Source: an uncultured Eubacterium sp.
GTDB taxonomy: Bacteria; Bacillota; Clostridia; Oscillospirales; Acutalibacteraceae
Direction: 5' to 3'
Length of the DNA: 21,354 nt
Assembly (NCBI GenBank): GCA_910584985.1
Contig: CAJUDJ010000026.1
Span: forward strand, 1 to 21,354
In this document: positions 7,279 through 14,970 of the stretch, piece by piece
Position numbering within the stretch: position 1 is the first letter of the stretch
Layout: each line of letters starts with the position of its first letter
Position numbers and translations under genes: made by a program
The notes under the pieces: model-generated
What the model saw: the letters and a program-made list of their open reading frames with translations, nothing else
Database searches by the model: none
What the model was told of the DNA's origin: nothing

Positions 7279-8145
7279 ATGCCTGATTTTCAGAAACAGT
7301 ATGTGCAGTGGTTTCCCGGCCATATGGCAAAAACACGCCGCCTAATTAAAGAAAGCCTGAATCTTGTGGACGGTGTTGTGGAAATCGTCGATGCAAGAAT
7401 ACCTTATTCAAGTTCAAATCCTGAGCTTGATGATTTAATTAAAAGAAAACCAAGAATTGTTCTGCTGAATAAATGCGACATGGCAGATCCTGCTGCCACA
7501 AAGCTCTGGATAGACTATTATAAAAGCAGAGGCTTTTATGCTGCCGCTGCAGACTGCCGCAGCGGAAAAGGTCTGAATCAGTTTTTTGCAGTATGTAAAA
7601 AAGCTTTAAGCAGTGTTATTGAAAAAAATGAAGCAAAGGGTATGGCAGGCAAACCGATAAGGCTTATGGTTGTCGGTATTCCCAACACGGGAAAATCTTC
7701 GTTTATAAACAGAATGGCCGGAAAAAATAAGGCAGTTGTGGCAGACAGAGCAGGCGTTACCAGAAGCAATCAGTGGTTCAATGCCGGAAACGGTATAGAG
7801 CTTCTGGATACACCCGGTGTTTTATGGCCGAAATTTGATGATGCCGAGGTTGGCGATAAGCTTGCCTTTATAGGCTCTGTAAAAGATGAAGTTACAGACT
7901 TGGAAAGCCTTTCCTGCCGCCTGCTTGAGGTGTTAAACCGAACACATCCTGAAATGATTGAAGAAAGATATAAAATTACGGATTTCAGAAATTTGCAGGG
8001 CTGGGAAATTCTTGAACAGATCGGTAAAAAACGAGGCTTTCTGATAAAGGGCGGAGAAATCGATTATGAGCGCACAGCTGCGATTGTGTGTGATGAATTC
8101 AGAGGAGGAAAGCTCGGGCGCATCAGCCTTGAGCTGCCGGATTAA
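7279..8145 (+). CDS. rbgA: Ribosome biogenesis GTPase RbgA (YlqF)
   Basis: RbgA is a circularly permuted GTPase needed for late 50S subunit assembly. The permuted motif order is visible: G4 NKCD at residues 64-67 comes first, then G1 GIPNTGKSS at 133-141, then G3 DTPG at 177-180. The N-terminus VQWFPGHMAKTRR is diagnostic, with the His of PGHM proposed to be catalytic. The C-terminal helical domain (~200-288) follows. AAGGA at 7265-7269 serves the ATG. The stop TAA abuts the rnhB start with no gap, so the two are co-translated; the order rbgA-rnhB is conserved in Firmicutes. Confidence 0.97.
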   Translation: MPDFQKQYVQWFPGHMAKTRRLIKESLNLVDGVVEIVDARIPYSSSNPELDDLIKRKPRIVLLNKCDMADPAATKLWIDYYKSRGFYAAAADCRSGKGLNQFFAVCKKALSSVIEKNEAKGMAGKPIRLMVVGIPNTGKSSFINRMAGKNKAVVADRAGVTRSNQWFNAGNGIELLDTPGVLWPKFDDAEVGDKLAFIGSVKDEVTDLESLSCRLLEVLNRTHPEMIEERYKITDFRNLQGWEILEQIGKKRGFLIKGGEIDYERTAAIVCDEFRGGKLGRISLELPD

Positions 8146-8754
8146 ATGGATTGGCTGTTATATGAAAATGAAGCAAAAAGCAAAGGATATAATATAATCT
8201 GCGGCGTTGATGAAGCAGGAAGAGGTCCGCTTGCTGGCCCTGTTTTTGCTGCCGCAGTTATTCTTCCCGATGGTCATATTATCGAAGGTGTAAACGATTC
8301 AAAAAAACTTTCTGAAAAAAAACGGGAATTGCTTTATGATAAAATTTTTTCGGAATGTCTGTGCTGTTCGGTAGGAATAGCCACTGAAAAGGAAATTGAT
8401 GAAATCAATATTCTTCAGGCTACCTTTCTTGCAATGAAAAGGGCAGTTGACGGGCTTGAAATAAAGCCTGCTCTTGCGCTGGTGGACGGTAATCAGACAC
8501 CGCCCCTGAATACAGATGTCTTAACAGTTGTGAAGGGTGATGCAAAATCAGCCTCCATTGCTGCGGCTTCCATCATTGCCAAGGTTTCAAGAGACAGATA
8601 TATGATTAGGCTTGCCGAAAAATACCCGCAGTATGCATTTGAAAGGCATAAGGGTTACGGAACAAAGCTTCATTACGAAAAAATCGCCGAATTCGGCATA
8701 TGTGATGCCCACAGAAAAACCTTTCTGAAAAAAGTGCTTGGTGAAGAACGATGA
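8146..8754 (+). CDS. rnhB: Ribonuclease HII
   Basis: RNase HII cuts RNA in RNA-DNA hybrids and removes misincorporated ribonucleotides. The 202-residue protein has the catalytic pair Asp22-Glu23 in GVDEAGRGPLAGP, NDSKKLSEKKR, the third Asp at position 114 in ALVDGN, and the late ASIIAKVSRDR block with the fourth acidic residue. The ATG follows the rbgA stop immediately. Its ribosome binding site would be the AGGAGGAAAG inside the end of rbgA (8103-8112), rather distant, so coupling is likely. It overlaps yraN by 4 bases (ATGA). Confidence 0.97.
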   Translation: MDWLLYENEAKSKGYNIICGVDEAGRGPLAGPVFAAAVILPDGHIIEGVNDSKKLSEKKRELLYDKIFSECLCCSVGIATEKEIDEINILQATFLAMKRAVDGLEIKPALALVDGNQTPPLNTDVLTVVKGDAKSASIAAASIIAKVSRDRYMIRLAEKYPQYAFERHKGYGTKLHYEKIAEFGICDAHRKTFLKKVLGEER

Positions 8755-9104
8755 ACAGTCTTGGAAAACTTGCTGAGCTCAGAGCCTGCGATTATCTTCA
8801 AAAGAAGCGTTATAAGCTAATTGATGTGAATTACCGTTCCCGCTTCGGCGAAATTGATCTGATTATGCAAAAGGGAAGATTTATCTGCTTTATTGAGGTT
8901 AAAATGCGAAACACAAATTCCATTGCCTCTCCGGCAGAGTTTGTGGACAGTGCCAAGCAGGACAAAATTTTTAAAACAGCCTCGCTGTATCTTCAGAAAA
9001 ACCCTTCTCCGCTTCAGCCAAGATTTGATGTTGTTGAGGTTTTTACTGAAAATAACAGAATAAAATCCATAAAACACCTTGAAAATGCGTTTCAGTTATA
9101 TTAA
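8751..9104 (+). CDS. yraN: YraN family (UPF0102) predicted endonuclease-like protein
   Basis: This 117-residue protein has a restriction-endonuclease-like fold. The conserved core GEIDLIMQKGRFICFIEVKMR (residues ~33-53) holds the Asp and the Glu-x-Lys of the PD-(D/E)xK arrangement. The N-terminal GKLAELRACDYLQKKRY helix is also typical. Its biological role is not established. It overlaps rnhB by the ATGA at 8751-8754, the usual clostridial order rbgA-rnhB-yraN. Its last codons contain the -35 and part of the -10 of the thrC promoter candidate. Confidence 0.93.
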   Translation: MNSLGKLAELRACDYLQKKRYKLIDVNYRSRFGEIDLIMQKGRFICFIEVKMRNTNSIASPAEFVDSAKQDKIFKTASLYLQKNPSPLQPRFDVVEVFTENNRIKSIKHLENAFQLY

Positions 9105-9107
9105 AAT
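9079..9107 (+). promoter_or_regulatory. Candidate promoter for thrC inside the end of yraN
   Basis: TTGAAA (9079-9084), a 17-base spacer and TAAAAT (9102-9107), each one base from consensus. The transcript would start near 9114, about 26 bases before the thrC ATG. This would let thrC be expressed apart from rbgA-rnhB-yraN. Confidence 0.55.
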
Positions 9108-9139
9108 ATTACAAACAAATTTTATAGGAGACAAAAATA

Positions 9140-10636
9140 ATGTTTTATACTTCAACCCGTGATAAATCCATAAAGGTAACAGCCTCAAAGGCAATTGCCC
9201 AGGGAATAAGCGAGGAGGGCGGCCTTTTTGTGCCGTGTGTGCTTCCTCAGTTTTCAATGGATAAAATAAGCTCTATGGTTTCCATGTCTTATATCGACAG
9301 GGCAAAAACCGTTTTAAGGGAATTTCTTACCGATTTTACGGAAGAAGAGCTCAGCTACTGTGTTGAGGGTGCATACAGTGCGGAAAAGTTTTCTTCACCT
9401 GCCATTGCCCCAACAGTGCATATCTGCGGCAATAAAAATATACTTGAGCTCTGGCATGGTCCTACCTGTGCTTTCAAAGATATGGCGCTTCAGCTTCTGC
9501 CTTATCTTATGACAGTTTCCGCAAAGAAAACGGCAGAGGGCAAAACCATTGTAATTCTTGTTGCAACCTCGGGTGATACGGGAAAGGCTGCGCTTGAAGG
9601 ATTTAAGGATGTTAAGGACACAAAAATTCTTGTTTTTTATCCTGTTGACGGTGTTTCTCCGATGCAGAAGCTTCAGATGGTTACACAGGAGGGCGAAAAT
9701 GTTTCGGTTTGTGCAATAAACGGTAATTTTGATGATGCACAGAGTGCCGTGAAATCCATTTTTACGGATTCTGAAATTAAGGAACAGCTTGCTGCAAAGA
9801 ATATGATGTTTTCTTCTGCCAATTCCATAAACTGGGGGCGTCTTGTTCCGCAGATTGTTTATTATTTCTCAACCTACTGCGATATGATTTCCATGAACAA
9901 TATCAAAGCTGGCGAGGAAATCAATGTTGTGGTTCCTACAGGAAATTTCGGGAATATTCTTGCAGGATTTTATGCGAAAAAAATGGGTCTGCCTATCAAA
10001 ATGCTGATCTGCGCTTCCAATTCCAATAATGTTTTAACGGATTTTCTTAAAACAGGCACTTATGACAGAAACAGAAGCTTTTACACAACCACCTCGCCAA
10101 GCATGGATATTCTGATTTCCTCCAATCTTGAAAGGCTGCTTTATCATATGAGCGATGAGGATGATAAGCTTGTTTCCGATTTGATGTTTCAGCTTTCCGA
10201 AAACGGAAAATATACGGTTTCCGATGCACTTATTCAGAAAATTCAGAAAACATTCGATGCCGGCTTCACAGCTGAAAATGATGTGGACAGCACCATTAAA
10301 TCACATTTTGAAAACTATAATTACCTTTGTGATACACATACTGCCGTAGCGGTTAAAGTGTATGATGATTATGTAAAGCGCACAGGTGATGATATTCCGT
10401 CTGTTATTGATTCCACAGCATCGCCTTATAAATTCTCAAAAAGCGTGCTTTCGGCAGTTCTCGGCGGAAATACGCCTGCACTTGATGAATTTGATATGGT
10501 TGATGAGCTCAACAGGGTTACAGCAGCAGATGTTCCTGCTCCGCTTGCAAATCTTAAAAATAAACAGGTACGGTTTAATAATGTATGCAACCGAGAAAAT
10601 ATGAGCGAAATGGTTTTCAGCCTTTTGAATCTTTAA
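9140..10636 (+). CDS. thrC: Threonine synthase
   Basis: This PLP enzyme converts O-phosphohomoserine to threonine, the last step of the threonine branch. The 498-residue length matches the long form. The N-terminal MFYTSTRDKSIKVTASKAIAQGISEEGGLFVP is typical. The PLP lysine is Lys113 in HGPTCAFKDMALQLLP, the ATSGDTGKAALEGF loop binds the cofactor phosphate, and the VVPTGNFGNILAGFYAKKMG block follows. AGGAGA at 9127-9132 precedes the ATG. No hom or thrB is adjacent, so the gene is scattered from the rest of its pathway. It ends at a strong terminator. Confidence 0.97.
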   Translation: MFYTSTRDKSIKVTASKAIAQGISEEGGLFVPCVLPQFSMDKISSMVSMSYIDRAKTVLREFLTDFTEEELSYCVEGAYSAEKFSSPAIAPTVHICGNKNILELWHGPTCAFKDMALQLLPYLMTVSAKKTAEGKTIVILVATSGDTGKAALEGFKDVKDTKILVFYPVDGVSPMQKLQMVTQEGENVSVCAINGNFDDAQSAVKSIFTDSEIKEQLAAKNMMFSSANSINWGRLVPQIVYYFSTYCDMISMNNIKAGEEINVVVPTGNFGNILAGFYAKKMGLPIKMLICASNSNNVLTDFLKTGTYDRNRSFYTTTSPSMDILISSNLERLLYHMSDEDDKLVSDLMFQLSENGKYTVSDALIQKIQKTFDAGFTAENDVDSTIKSHFENYNYLCDTHTAVAVKVYDDYVKRTGDDIPSVIDSTASPYKFSKSVLSAVLGGNTPALDEFDMVDELNRVTAADVPAPLANLKNKQVRFNNVCNRENMSEMVFSLLNL

Positions 10637-10640
10637 AAAA

Positions 10641-10668
10641 GAACGGCTCTGTTTAAAGAGCCGTTTTT
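10641..10668. terminator. Bidirectional Rho-independent terminator between thrC and the DUF1540 gene
   Basis: AACGGCTCT (10642-10650) pairs with AGAGCCGTT (10657-10665) around GTTTAA. TTTTT follows on the + strand, and a run of A (10635-10640) precedes the stem and gives T's on the - strand. It can therefore stop thrC from the left and the convergent DUF1540 gene from the right. Confidence 0.9.
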
Positions 10669-10683
10669 GCGTTGTTTTTTGTC

Positions 10684-10851
10684 TTATTTGCATTCGCATC
10701 CATCACAGCATTTAAAAGTCTGGCATGCTGTTTCGGAGGTTGTTGTTGCATTGCTTTTTCCAACAGTAATGTGGCCCGCCGTGCAGCAGTCTGATTTGTC
10801 GTGATAAACACAGTTTTTTGCTTCGCAGCAAATTCCTTTGATTTCGTTCAT
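10684..10851 (-). CDS. Small cysteine-rich DUF1540 domain protein
   Basis: A 55-residue protein with ten cysteines. It resembles the DUF1540 family: ICCEAKNCVYHDKSDCCTAG, a Ser/Thr-rich middle (SNATTTSETACQTF) and a CCDGCEC end. The cysteine pattern suggests binding of zinc or another metal, but the function of the family is unknown. I chose the ATG at 10851 because GGGAG lies about 8-9 bases upstream on the minus strand; an in-frame TTG at 10869 would place that site inside the gene. It is the only minus-strand gene in the window and is divergent from the metallophosphoesterase with a 61-base gap. A weak TTGAAT...TAAAAA promoter is possible in that gap. Confidence 0.85.
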   Translation of the reverse strand: MNEIKGICCEAKNCVYHDKSDCCTAGHITVGKSNATTTSETACQTFKCCDGCECK

Positions 10852-10912
10852 TGTTTTCACTCCCTTCAACTTTATTTTTTACAGTTTGATTCTTTTTATT
10901 CAAGGAGAGATT

Positions 10913-11542
10913 ATGGCACTTTTCGCAATCGCAGACACACATTTGTCTTTTGGCACAGATAAGCCTATGGACACTTTTGAGGGCTGGAAGAATTATACAG
11001 AAAAATTAAAAAAGAATTGGAATAAGCTTGTTTCAGAGGCAGATACTGTTGTTATAGCAGGTGATATAAGCTGGGCTATGAATTTTGAAGAGCTTAAGGC
11101 GGATTTCCGGTTTATTGACAGTCTTAACGGAAATAAAATCATCATTAAAGGCAATCACGATTATTGGTGGAATACCATGTCAAAAATGAATGCTTTTTTG
11201 AATGAAAACAATTTTAAAACCATTAAAATTCTTCATAACAATGCCTTTGTGTGCGGAAATATTTCCGTCTGCGGCTCAAGAGGATGGCTTTTTGAAAGCG
11301 AAGAAGAACACGATGAAAAAATTTTGAACAGGGAAGTCAGCCGGCTGAGAGCAAGCCTTGAAAATGCACAAACAGATGAAAAAATCGCATTTCTTCATTA
11401 TCCGCCCATAACGACTTATTCGCAGTGCAGGGAAATTATGGATCTTCTGGAGAAATACGGTATAAAAAAATGCTATTACGGGCATCTTCATGGAGATGCA
11501 GCAAAATATTCCATTGACGGAATCAGAGAGGATATCAGCTAG
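10913..11542 (+). CDS. Metallophosphoesterase (calcineurin-like), apparently shortened by a 3' frameshift
   Basis: This is a predicted phosphohydrolase of the calcineurin-like superfamily with a two-metal centre; its substrate is unknown. Metal motifs are in order: DTH (Asp8, His10), GDISWAM (Asp51), GNHD (80-83), LHYPP and YGHLHG. I chose the ATG at 10913 because AAGGAGAG stands just before it and homology starts at MALFAIADTH; the frame is open further upstream but encodes a Phe-rich non-homologous stretch. It stops at 11540-11542 after SIDGIREDIS, 210 residues. The family normally continues with a YRLVS-type strand ending in an FxP motif, and exactly that is encoded in another frame straight after the stop. 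All metal ligands lie before the break, so activity may remain. Confidence 0.88.
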   Translation: MALFAIADTHLSFGTDKPMDTFEGWKNYTEKLKKNWNKLVSEADTVVIAGDISWAMNFEELKADFRFIDSLNGNKIIIKGNHDYWWNTMSKMNAFLNENNFKTIKILHNNAFVCGNISVCGSRGWLFESEEEHDEKILNREVSRLRASLENAQTDEKIAFLHYPPITTYSQCREIMDLLEKYGIKKCYYGHLHGDAAKYSIDGIREDIS

Positions 11543-11594
11543 ACTGATTTCGTGCGACAGGCTCGGATTTACTCCGTATTTGATTTGCAAATAA
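11541..11594 (+). pseudogene. Displaced C-terminal segment of the metallophosphoesterase
   Basis: Read from 11541, out of frame with the gene, the DNA encodes RLISCDRLGFTPYLICK and then TAA at 11592-11594. This matches what the family carries after the DGI segment. The frames join if one extra base (T11540) is removed or two missing bases are restored before AGA. A sequencing or assembly error and a real mutation are both possible. Confidence 0.65.
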
Positions 11595-11614
11595 TATATT
11601 TAATATATTTTTCC

Positions 11615-11643
11615 TTGAAAACCTGCATTATATGTGCTATAAT
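11615..11643 (+). promoter_or_regulatory. Strong sigma-A-type promoter for tig-clpP-clpX
   Basis: TTGAAA (11615-11620), a 17-base spacer and a perfect TATAAT (11638-11643) with extended -10 TG (11635-11636). AAGGAGG (11671-11677) and the tig ATG at 11687 follow. I saw no CIRCE or CtsR-like operator beside it. Confidence 0.9.
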
Positions 11644-11686
11644 GCCTATTCAGTGATATATATAATAATTAAGGAGGTCCATATTT

Positions 11687-12964
11687 ATGGCGCTTAAATC
11701 ATCTAATAAAGTTGATGTAAACACTTATGAACTTGCTATTACCGTAAGCAGTGAAGATTTCTGCGAGGCCTGCAAAAAGGCTTATATGAAGCAGAGAAAG
11801 AATATTCAGCTTCCCGGTTTCAGAAAGGGCAAGGCAACCATGGGAATGGTTGAAAAAATGTACGGCGAATCCATGTTTTTTGAAGATGCTCTTGATATTG
11901 TTTATCCGGAAGCAGTTTCTGCTGCATTCAAGGAAGCCGAGCTTAATGTTGTTGATACCGCTGATGTGAATGTTCCCGTAATGAGCAAAACTGAAGGTGT
12001 TGAAATCACAATGACGGTTACTACATATCCCGAGGTTAAGCTTGGTGAATATAAAGGCCTTAAGGTTTCAAAGCCTTCCACGGAAGCAACAGATGAGGAT
12101 ATTGAAAATGAGCTTTCCGCAATGCAGAAAAGAAATTCCCGCCTGATTGATGTAACAGACAGGGCTGCTGAAATGGGTGATACTGCCACAATTGATTTTG
12201 AAGGCTTTACAGACGGTCTTGCTTTTGACGGCGGCAAGGGTGAAAATTATCCGCTTGAGCTTGGTTCGGGCAGCTTCATCCCCGGCTTTGAGGAGCAGGT
12301 TGCAGGTCATAAGCTTGATGAGGAATTTGATGTTAATGTTACTTTCCCGGAAGAATATGCACCCGAGCTTGCAGGCAAGGATGCCGTTTTCAAATGTAAA
12401 ATTCATGAAATAAAGACAACTGAGCTTCCTGAGCTTGATGATGAGTTTGCAAAGGATGTTTCAGAATTTGATACACTGGAAGAGGTCAAGGAAGACCTTA
12501 AGAAGAAAATAGCAGAAAATAAGGAAAGCAAGGCTAAAACTGAAATTGAAAATCAGCTTCTTGATCAGGTTGTTGAGGGGATGGAAGCAGAAATTCCCGA
12601 ATGCATGTTTGAACAGAGAAATGAAGAAATGATGCAGGAATATTCCTATCAGCTTCAGAACAGCGGTCTTAATTTGGATACATATCTTCAGTATATGGGT
12701 CAGGATAAGGAAACCTTCAAGGCTTCCCTTCGTGAGGGTGCTGAAAAGCAGGTAAAGCTTTCACTTGCTCTTACTGCAATCATCAAGGCAGAAAGCATTG
12801 AACCGTCTGAAGATGAAATTAATGAAGAAGCTGCTAAAATCGGCGCAAATTACGGCATGGATGCAGAGCAGGTTAAAAAGTCTGTTTCTGCTGCAAGAAT
12901 TGCAGAGGATGTTGCAAGAAACAAAGCTGTTGATTTGATTGTTGCCTCAGCAGTTATTGAATAA
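11687..12964 (+). CDS. tig: Trigger factor (ribosome-associated chaperone and prolyl isomerase)
   Basis: Trigger factor binds near the ribosomal exit tunnel and folds nascent chains. The 425 residues show the three domains. The N-terminal ribosome-binding domain carries the signature GFRKGK at residues 44-49. The FKBP-type prolyl isomerase domain (~160-245) includes GDTATIDFEGFTDG, LELGSGSFIPGFEEQVAGH and VTFPEEYAPELAGKDAVFK. The C-terminal helical chaperone arms run from ~250 to the end. A strong AAGGAGG is 9 bases before the ATG. It is the first gene of a tig-clpP-clpX unit, 24 bases before clpP. Confidence 0.98.
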   Translation: MALKSSNKVDVNTYELAITVSSEDFCEACKKAYMKQRKNIQLPGFRKGKATMGMVEKMYGESMFFEDALDIVYPEAVSAAFKEAELNVVDTADVNVPVMSKTEGVEITMTVTTYPEVKLGEYKGLKVSKPSTEATDEDIENELSAMQKRNSRLIDVTDRAAEMGDTATIDFEGFTDGLAFDGGKGENYPLELGSGSFIPGFEEQVAGHKLDEEFDVNVTFPEEYAPELAGKDAVFKCKIHEIKTTELPELDDEFAKDVSEFDTLEEVKEDLKKKIAENKESKAKTEIENQLLDQVVEGMEAEIPECMFEQRNEEMMQEYSYQLQNSGLNLDTYLQYMGQDKETFKASLREGAEKQVKLSLALTAIIKAESIEPSEDEINEEAAKIGANYGMDAEQVKKSVSAARIAEDVARNKAVDLIVASAVIE

Positions 12965-12988
12965 TTACTAAAAAGGTTGTGATTTTTT

Positions 12989-13579
12989 ATGGCTTTAGTT
13001 CCATATGTAGTTGAACAGACAGGAAACGGCGAACGCTCAATGGACATTTTTTCCCGTCTTTTGAATGATCGTATTATTGTACTTTCAGATGAGGTGAATT
13101 CACAGACAGCATCGCTCGTCATTGCACAGCTGCTTTTCCTTGAAGGACAGGACAGTGAAAAGGATATCAGCCTTTATATCAATTCTCCCGGCGGTTCTGT
13201 AACAGACGGGCTTGCCATCTATGATACAATGCAATATATTAAATGCGATGTTTCAACCATCTGTATCGGTATGGCTGCATCAATGGGCGCATTTCTGCTT
13301 TCAAGCGGTGCAAAGGGCAAAAGAATTGCTTTGCCGAACAGCTCAATTTTAATTCATCAGCCGTTAATCGGCGGCCACGGCTTAACCGGGCAGACAACGG
13401 ACATTGAAATTGCAGCGAAAAACCTTGTTCAGACAAAAGAAAGGTTAAACAGAATCCTCGCTGCTAACTGCGGCAAAACGGTTGAAGACCTTGCAAGGGA
13501 TACGGACAGAGATAACTGGCTTACTGCTGAAGAAGCACTGGAATATGGCCTTGTTGATAAAGTTATTGATAAAAGATAA
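12989..13579 (+). CDS. clpP: ATP-dependent Clp protease proteolytic subunit
   Basis: ClpP forms the double-heptamer serine protease chamber fed by ClpX and other Clp ATPases. The 196-residue protein is full length. The catalytic triad is Ser98 in GMAASMGAF, His123 in ILIHQPLIGG and Asp171 in DTDRDNW. SPGGSVTDGLAIYD precedes the active site. The N-terminus MALVPYVVEQTGNGERSMDIFSRLL is the mature-like start, with no long propeptide. The ribosome binding site is poor (AAAGG at 12972-12976, about 12 bases away), so clpP may depend partly on translation from tig. It is 20 bases before clpX. Confidence 0.98.
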   Translation: MALVPYVVEQTGNGERSMDIFSRLLNDRIIVLSDEVNSQTASLVIAQLLFLEGQDSEKDISLYINSPGGSVTDGLAIYDTMQYIKCDVSTICIGMAASMGAFLLSSGAKGKRIALPNSSILIHQPLIGGHGLTGQTTDIEIAAKNLVQTKERLNRILAANCGKTVEDLARDTDRDNWLTAEEALEYGLVDKVIDKR

Positions 13580-13599
13580 TCATCTGAACGGAGATATTT

Positions 13600-14886
13600 A
13601 TGGCAAGAGACGATGATAGAAATTATGTTGCAAGATGTTCCTTCTGCGGAAAATCGGAATCCATGGTTCACAAGCTGATTGAAGGGCCGGGCGTATTTAT
13701 CTGTGATGAATGTATTAATCTTTGCAACGATTTAATTGAACATTCCGTTCCTTCGGCAAGAGCATCGGCCGTAAAAAGAGAGGACGATACGGTTCTTCCG
13801 AAGCCTGAAGAAATCAAGAAAAAGCTTGATGAATATGTAATCGGGCAGGATGATGCCAAAATTGCACTTTCCGTTGCCGTTTACAATCATTATAAGCGTA
13901 TATATTCACCTGTAAGTGATGATGTTGAAATCCAGAAAAGCAACATTCTTCTTCTTGGCCCAACCGGTGTCGGGAAAACAATGCTTGCACAGACGCTGGC
14001 AAAGATTCTGAATGTGCCTTTTGCCATTGCAGATGCAACCACGCTTACCGAAGCCGGATATGTGGGTGAGGATGTTGAAAATATTCTGCTTCGTTTGATT
14101 CAGGCGGCTGATTTCGATGTTGAAAAGGCACAGCGTGGTATTATTTATGTTGATGAAATTGATAAAATTTCACGCAAATCCGAAAACCGCTCTATTACAA
14201 GGGATGTAAGCGGTGAAGGTGTTCAGCAGGCACTTCTTAAAATACTTGAGGGAACAGTTTCCAATGTACCTCCCGGTGGCGGCAGAAAGCATCCCCAGCA
14301 GGAATTTATTCAGATAGACACTTCAAATATTCTGTTTATCTGCGGCGGTGCGTTTGACGGTATTGAAAAAATTATTCAGAAACGTATCGGATCAAAATCC
14401 ATGGGATTCGGTGCAAATATCGAAGATGTTAAAGTGGAGGATTCCGAAATTTTAAAACAGGCAGTTCAGCACGATCTTGTGAAATTCGGCCTTATACCTG
14501 AGCTTATTGGAAGAATTCCTGTTATTACCGTGCTGGATAATCTTGATAAGAACGCACTTGTTAAAATAATGACTGAGCCGAAAAATTCCATTCTTAAGCA
14601 GTATACAAAGCTCTTTGAAATGGATGATGTGGTCCTTGAATTTAAAAAGGATGCACTTGATGCTGTTGCGGATATTACGCTTGAAAGAAAAACAGGTGCA
14701 CGCGGATTAAGAAGCGTTCTTGAAAACAGCTTAACGGATTTGATGTATAAAATTCCAAGTGATTCTACAGTTGAAAAGATTATTATCACTGAGGATTTCA
14801 TCCGAAGCGGTGCAGAACCTATTATATTGAAAAATCCGAAAAAAGAGCCAAAGAGTTTAACTGTTTCGGCACTTAAAAACGCATAA
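13600..14886 (+). CDS. clpX: ATP-dependent Clp protease ATP-binding subunit ClpX
   Basis: ClpX is the AAA+ unfoldase that delivers substrates to ClpP. The 428 residues have the N-terminal zinc-binding domain with Cys13, Cys16, Cys35 and Cys38, Walker A GPTGVGKT at 120-127, the pore-loop region AGYVGEDVENIL, Walker B IIYVDEIDKIS and the sensor region RSITRDVSGEGVQQALLKILEG. The ClpP-docking loop reads MGF instead of the usual IGF. The arginine-containing GARGLRSVLE block is near the end. CGGAGAT gives a clear ribosome binding site. It ends the tig-clpP-clpX unit, followed by a terminator. Confidence 0.98.
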   Translation: MARDDDRNYVARCSFCGKSESMVHKLIEGPGVFICDECINLCNDLIEHSVPSARASAVKREDDTVLPKPEEIKKKLDEYVIGQDDAKIALSVAVYNHYKRIYSPVSDDVEIQKSNILLLGPTGVGKTMLAQTLAKILNVPFAIADATTLTEAGYVGEDVENILLRLIQAADFDVEKAQRGIIYVDEIDKISRKSENRSITRDVSGEGVQQALLKILEGTVSNVPPGGGRKHPQQEFIQIDTSNILFICGGAFDGIEKIIQKRIGSKSMGFGANIEDVKVEDSEILKQAVQHDLVKFGLIPELIGRIPVITVLDNLDKNALVKIMTEPKNSILKQYTKLFEMDDVVLEFKKDALDAVADITLERKTGARGLRSVLENSLTDLMYKIPSDSTVEKIIITEDFIRSGAEPIILKNPKKEPKSLTVSALKNA

Positions 14887-14893
14887 AATAATG

Positions 14894-14925
14894 AAAAAGG
14901 CAGGTTATATACTTGCCTTTTTTTT
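14894..14925 (+). terminator. Rho-independent terminator of clpX
   Basis: AAAAAGGCAGGT (14894-14905) pairs with ACTTGCCTTTTT (14911-14922), one G-U pair, around the loop TATAT. A T-run to 14925 follows. Its 3' arm also contains the -35 of the next promoter. Confidence 0.9.
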
Positions 14926-14941
14926 ATTTATATTATATAAT
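14913..14941 (+). promoter_or_regulatory. Promoter for lon-engB-lysA, -35 inside the clpX terminator
   Basis: TTGCCT (14913-14918), a 17-base spacer and a perfect TATAAT (14936-14941). The -35 hexamer is part of the descending arm of the terminator stem. Transcription would start near 14948, about 23 bases before the lon ATG. Confidence 0.75.
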
Positions 14942-14970
14942 ACAAACAATTATTTTAAATTGAGGATAAT

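Noticed and set aside
10838..10912. Longer N-terminus for the metallophosphoesterase
   Set aside because: The extension is a Phe/Ile-rich translation of T-rich intergenic DNA. A clear AAGGAGAG precedes the ATG at 10913, and the first metal motif follows directly.
10852..10912. Specific promoters in the divergent gap between the DUF1540 and phosphoesterase genes
   Set aside because: Only weak matches are present (TTCACT-N18-TACAGT forward, TTGAAT-N16-TAAAAA reverse) in T-rich DNA. Not strong enough to list.
11521..11550. Programmed ribosomal frameshifting in the phosphoesterase
   Set aside because: There is no X XXY YYZ heptamer, and no evident downstream stem or internal Shine-Dalgarno at a suitable distance. 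Mutation or sequence error is simpler.
11276..11590. 104-codon open frame on the minus strand across the phosphoesterase 3' end
   Set aside because: It is opposite a gene with clear metal-binding motifs, has no ribosome binding site and shows no recognisable family. It reflects codon structure of the true gene.
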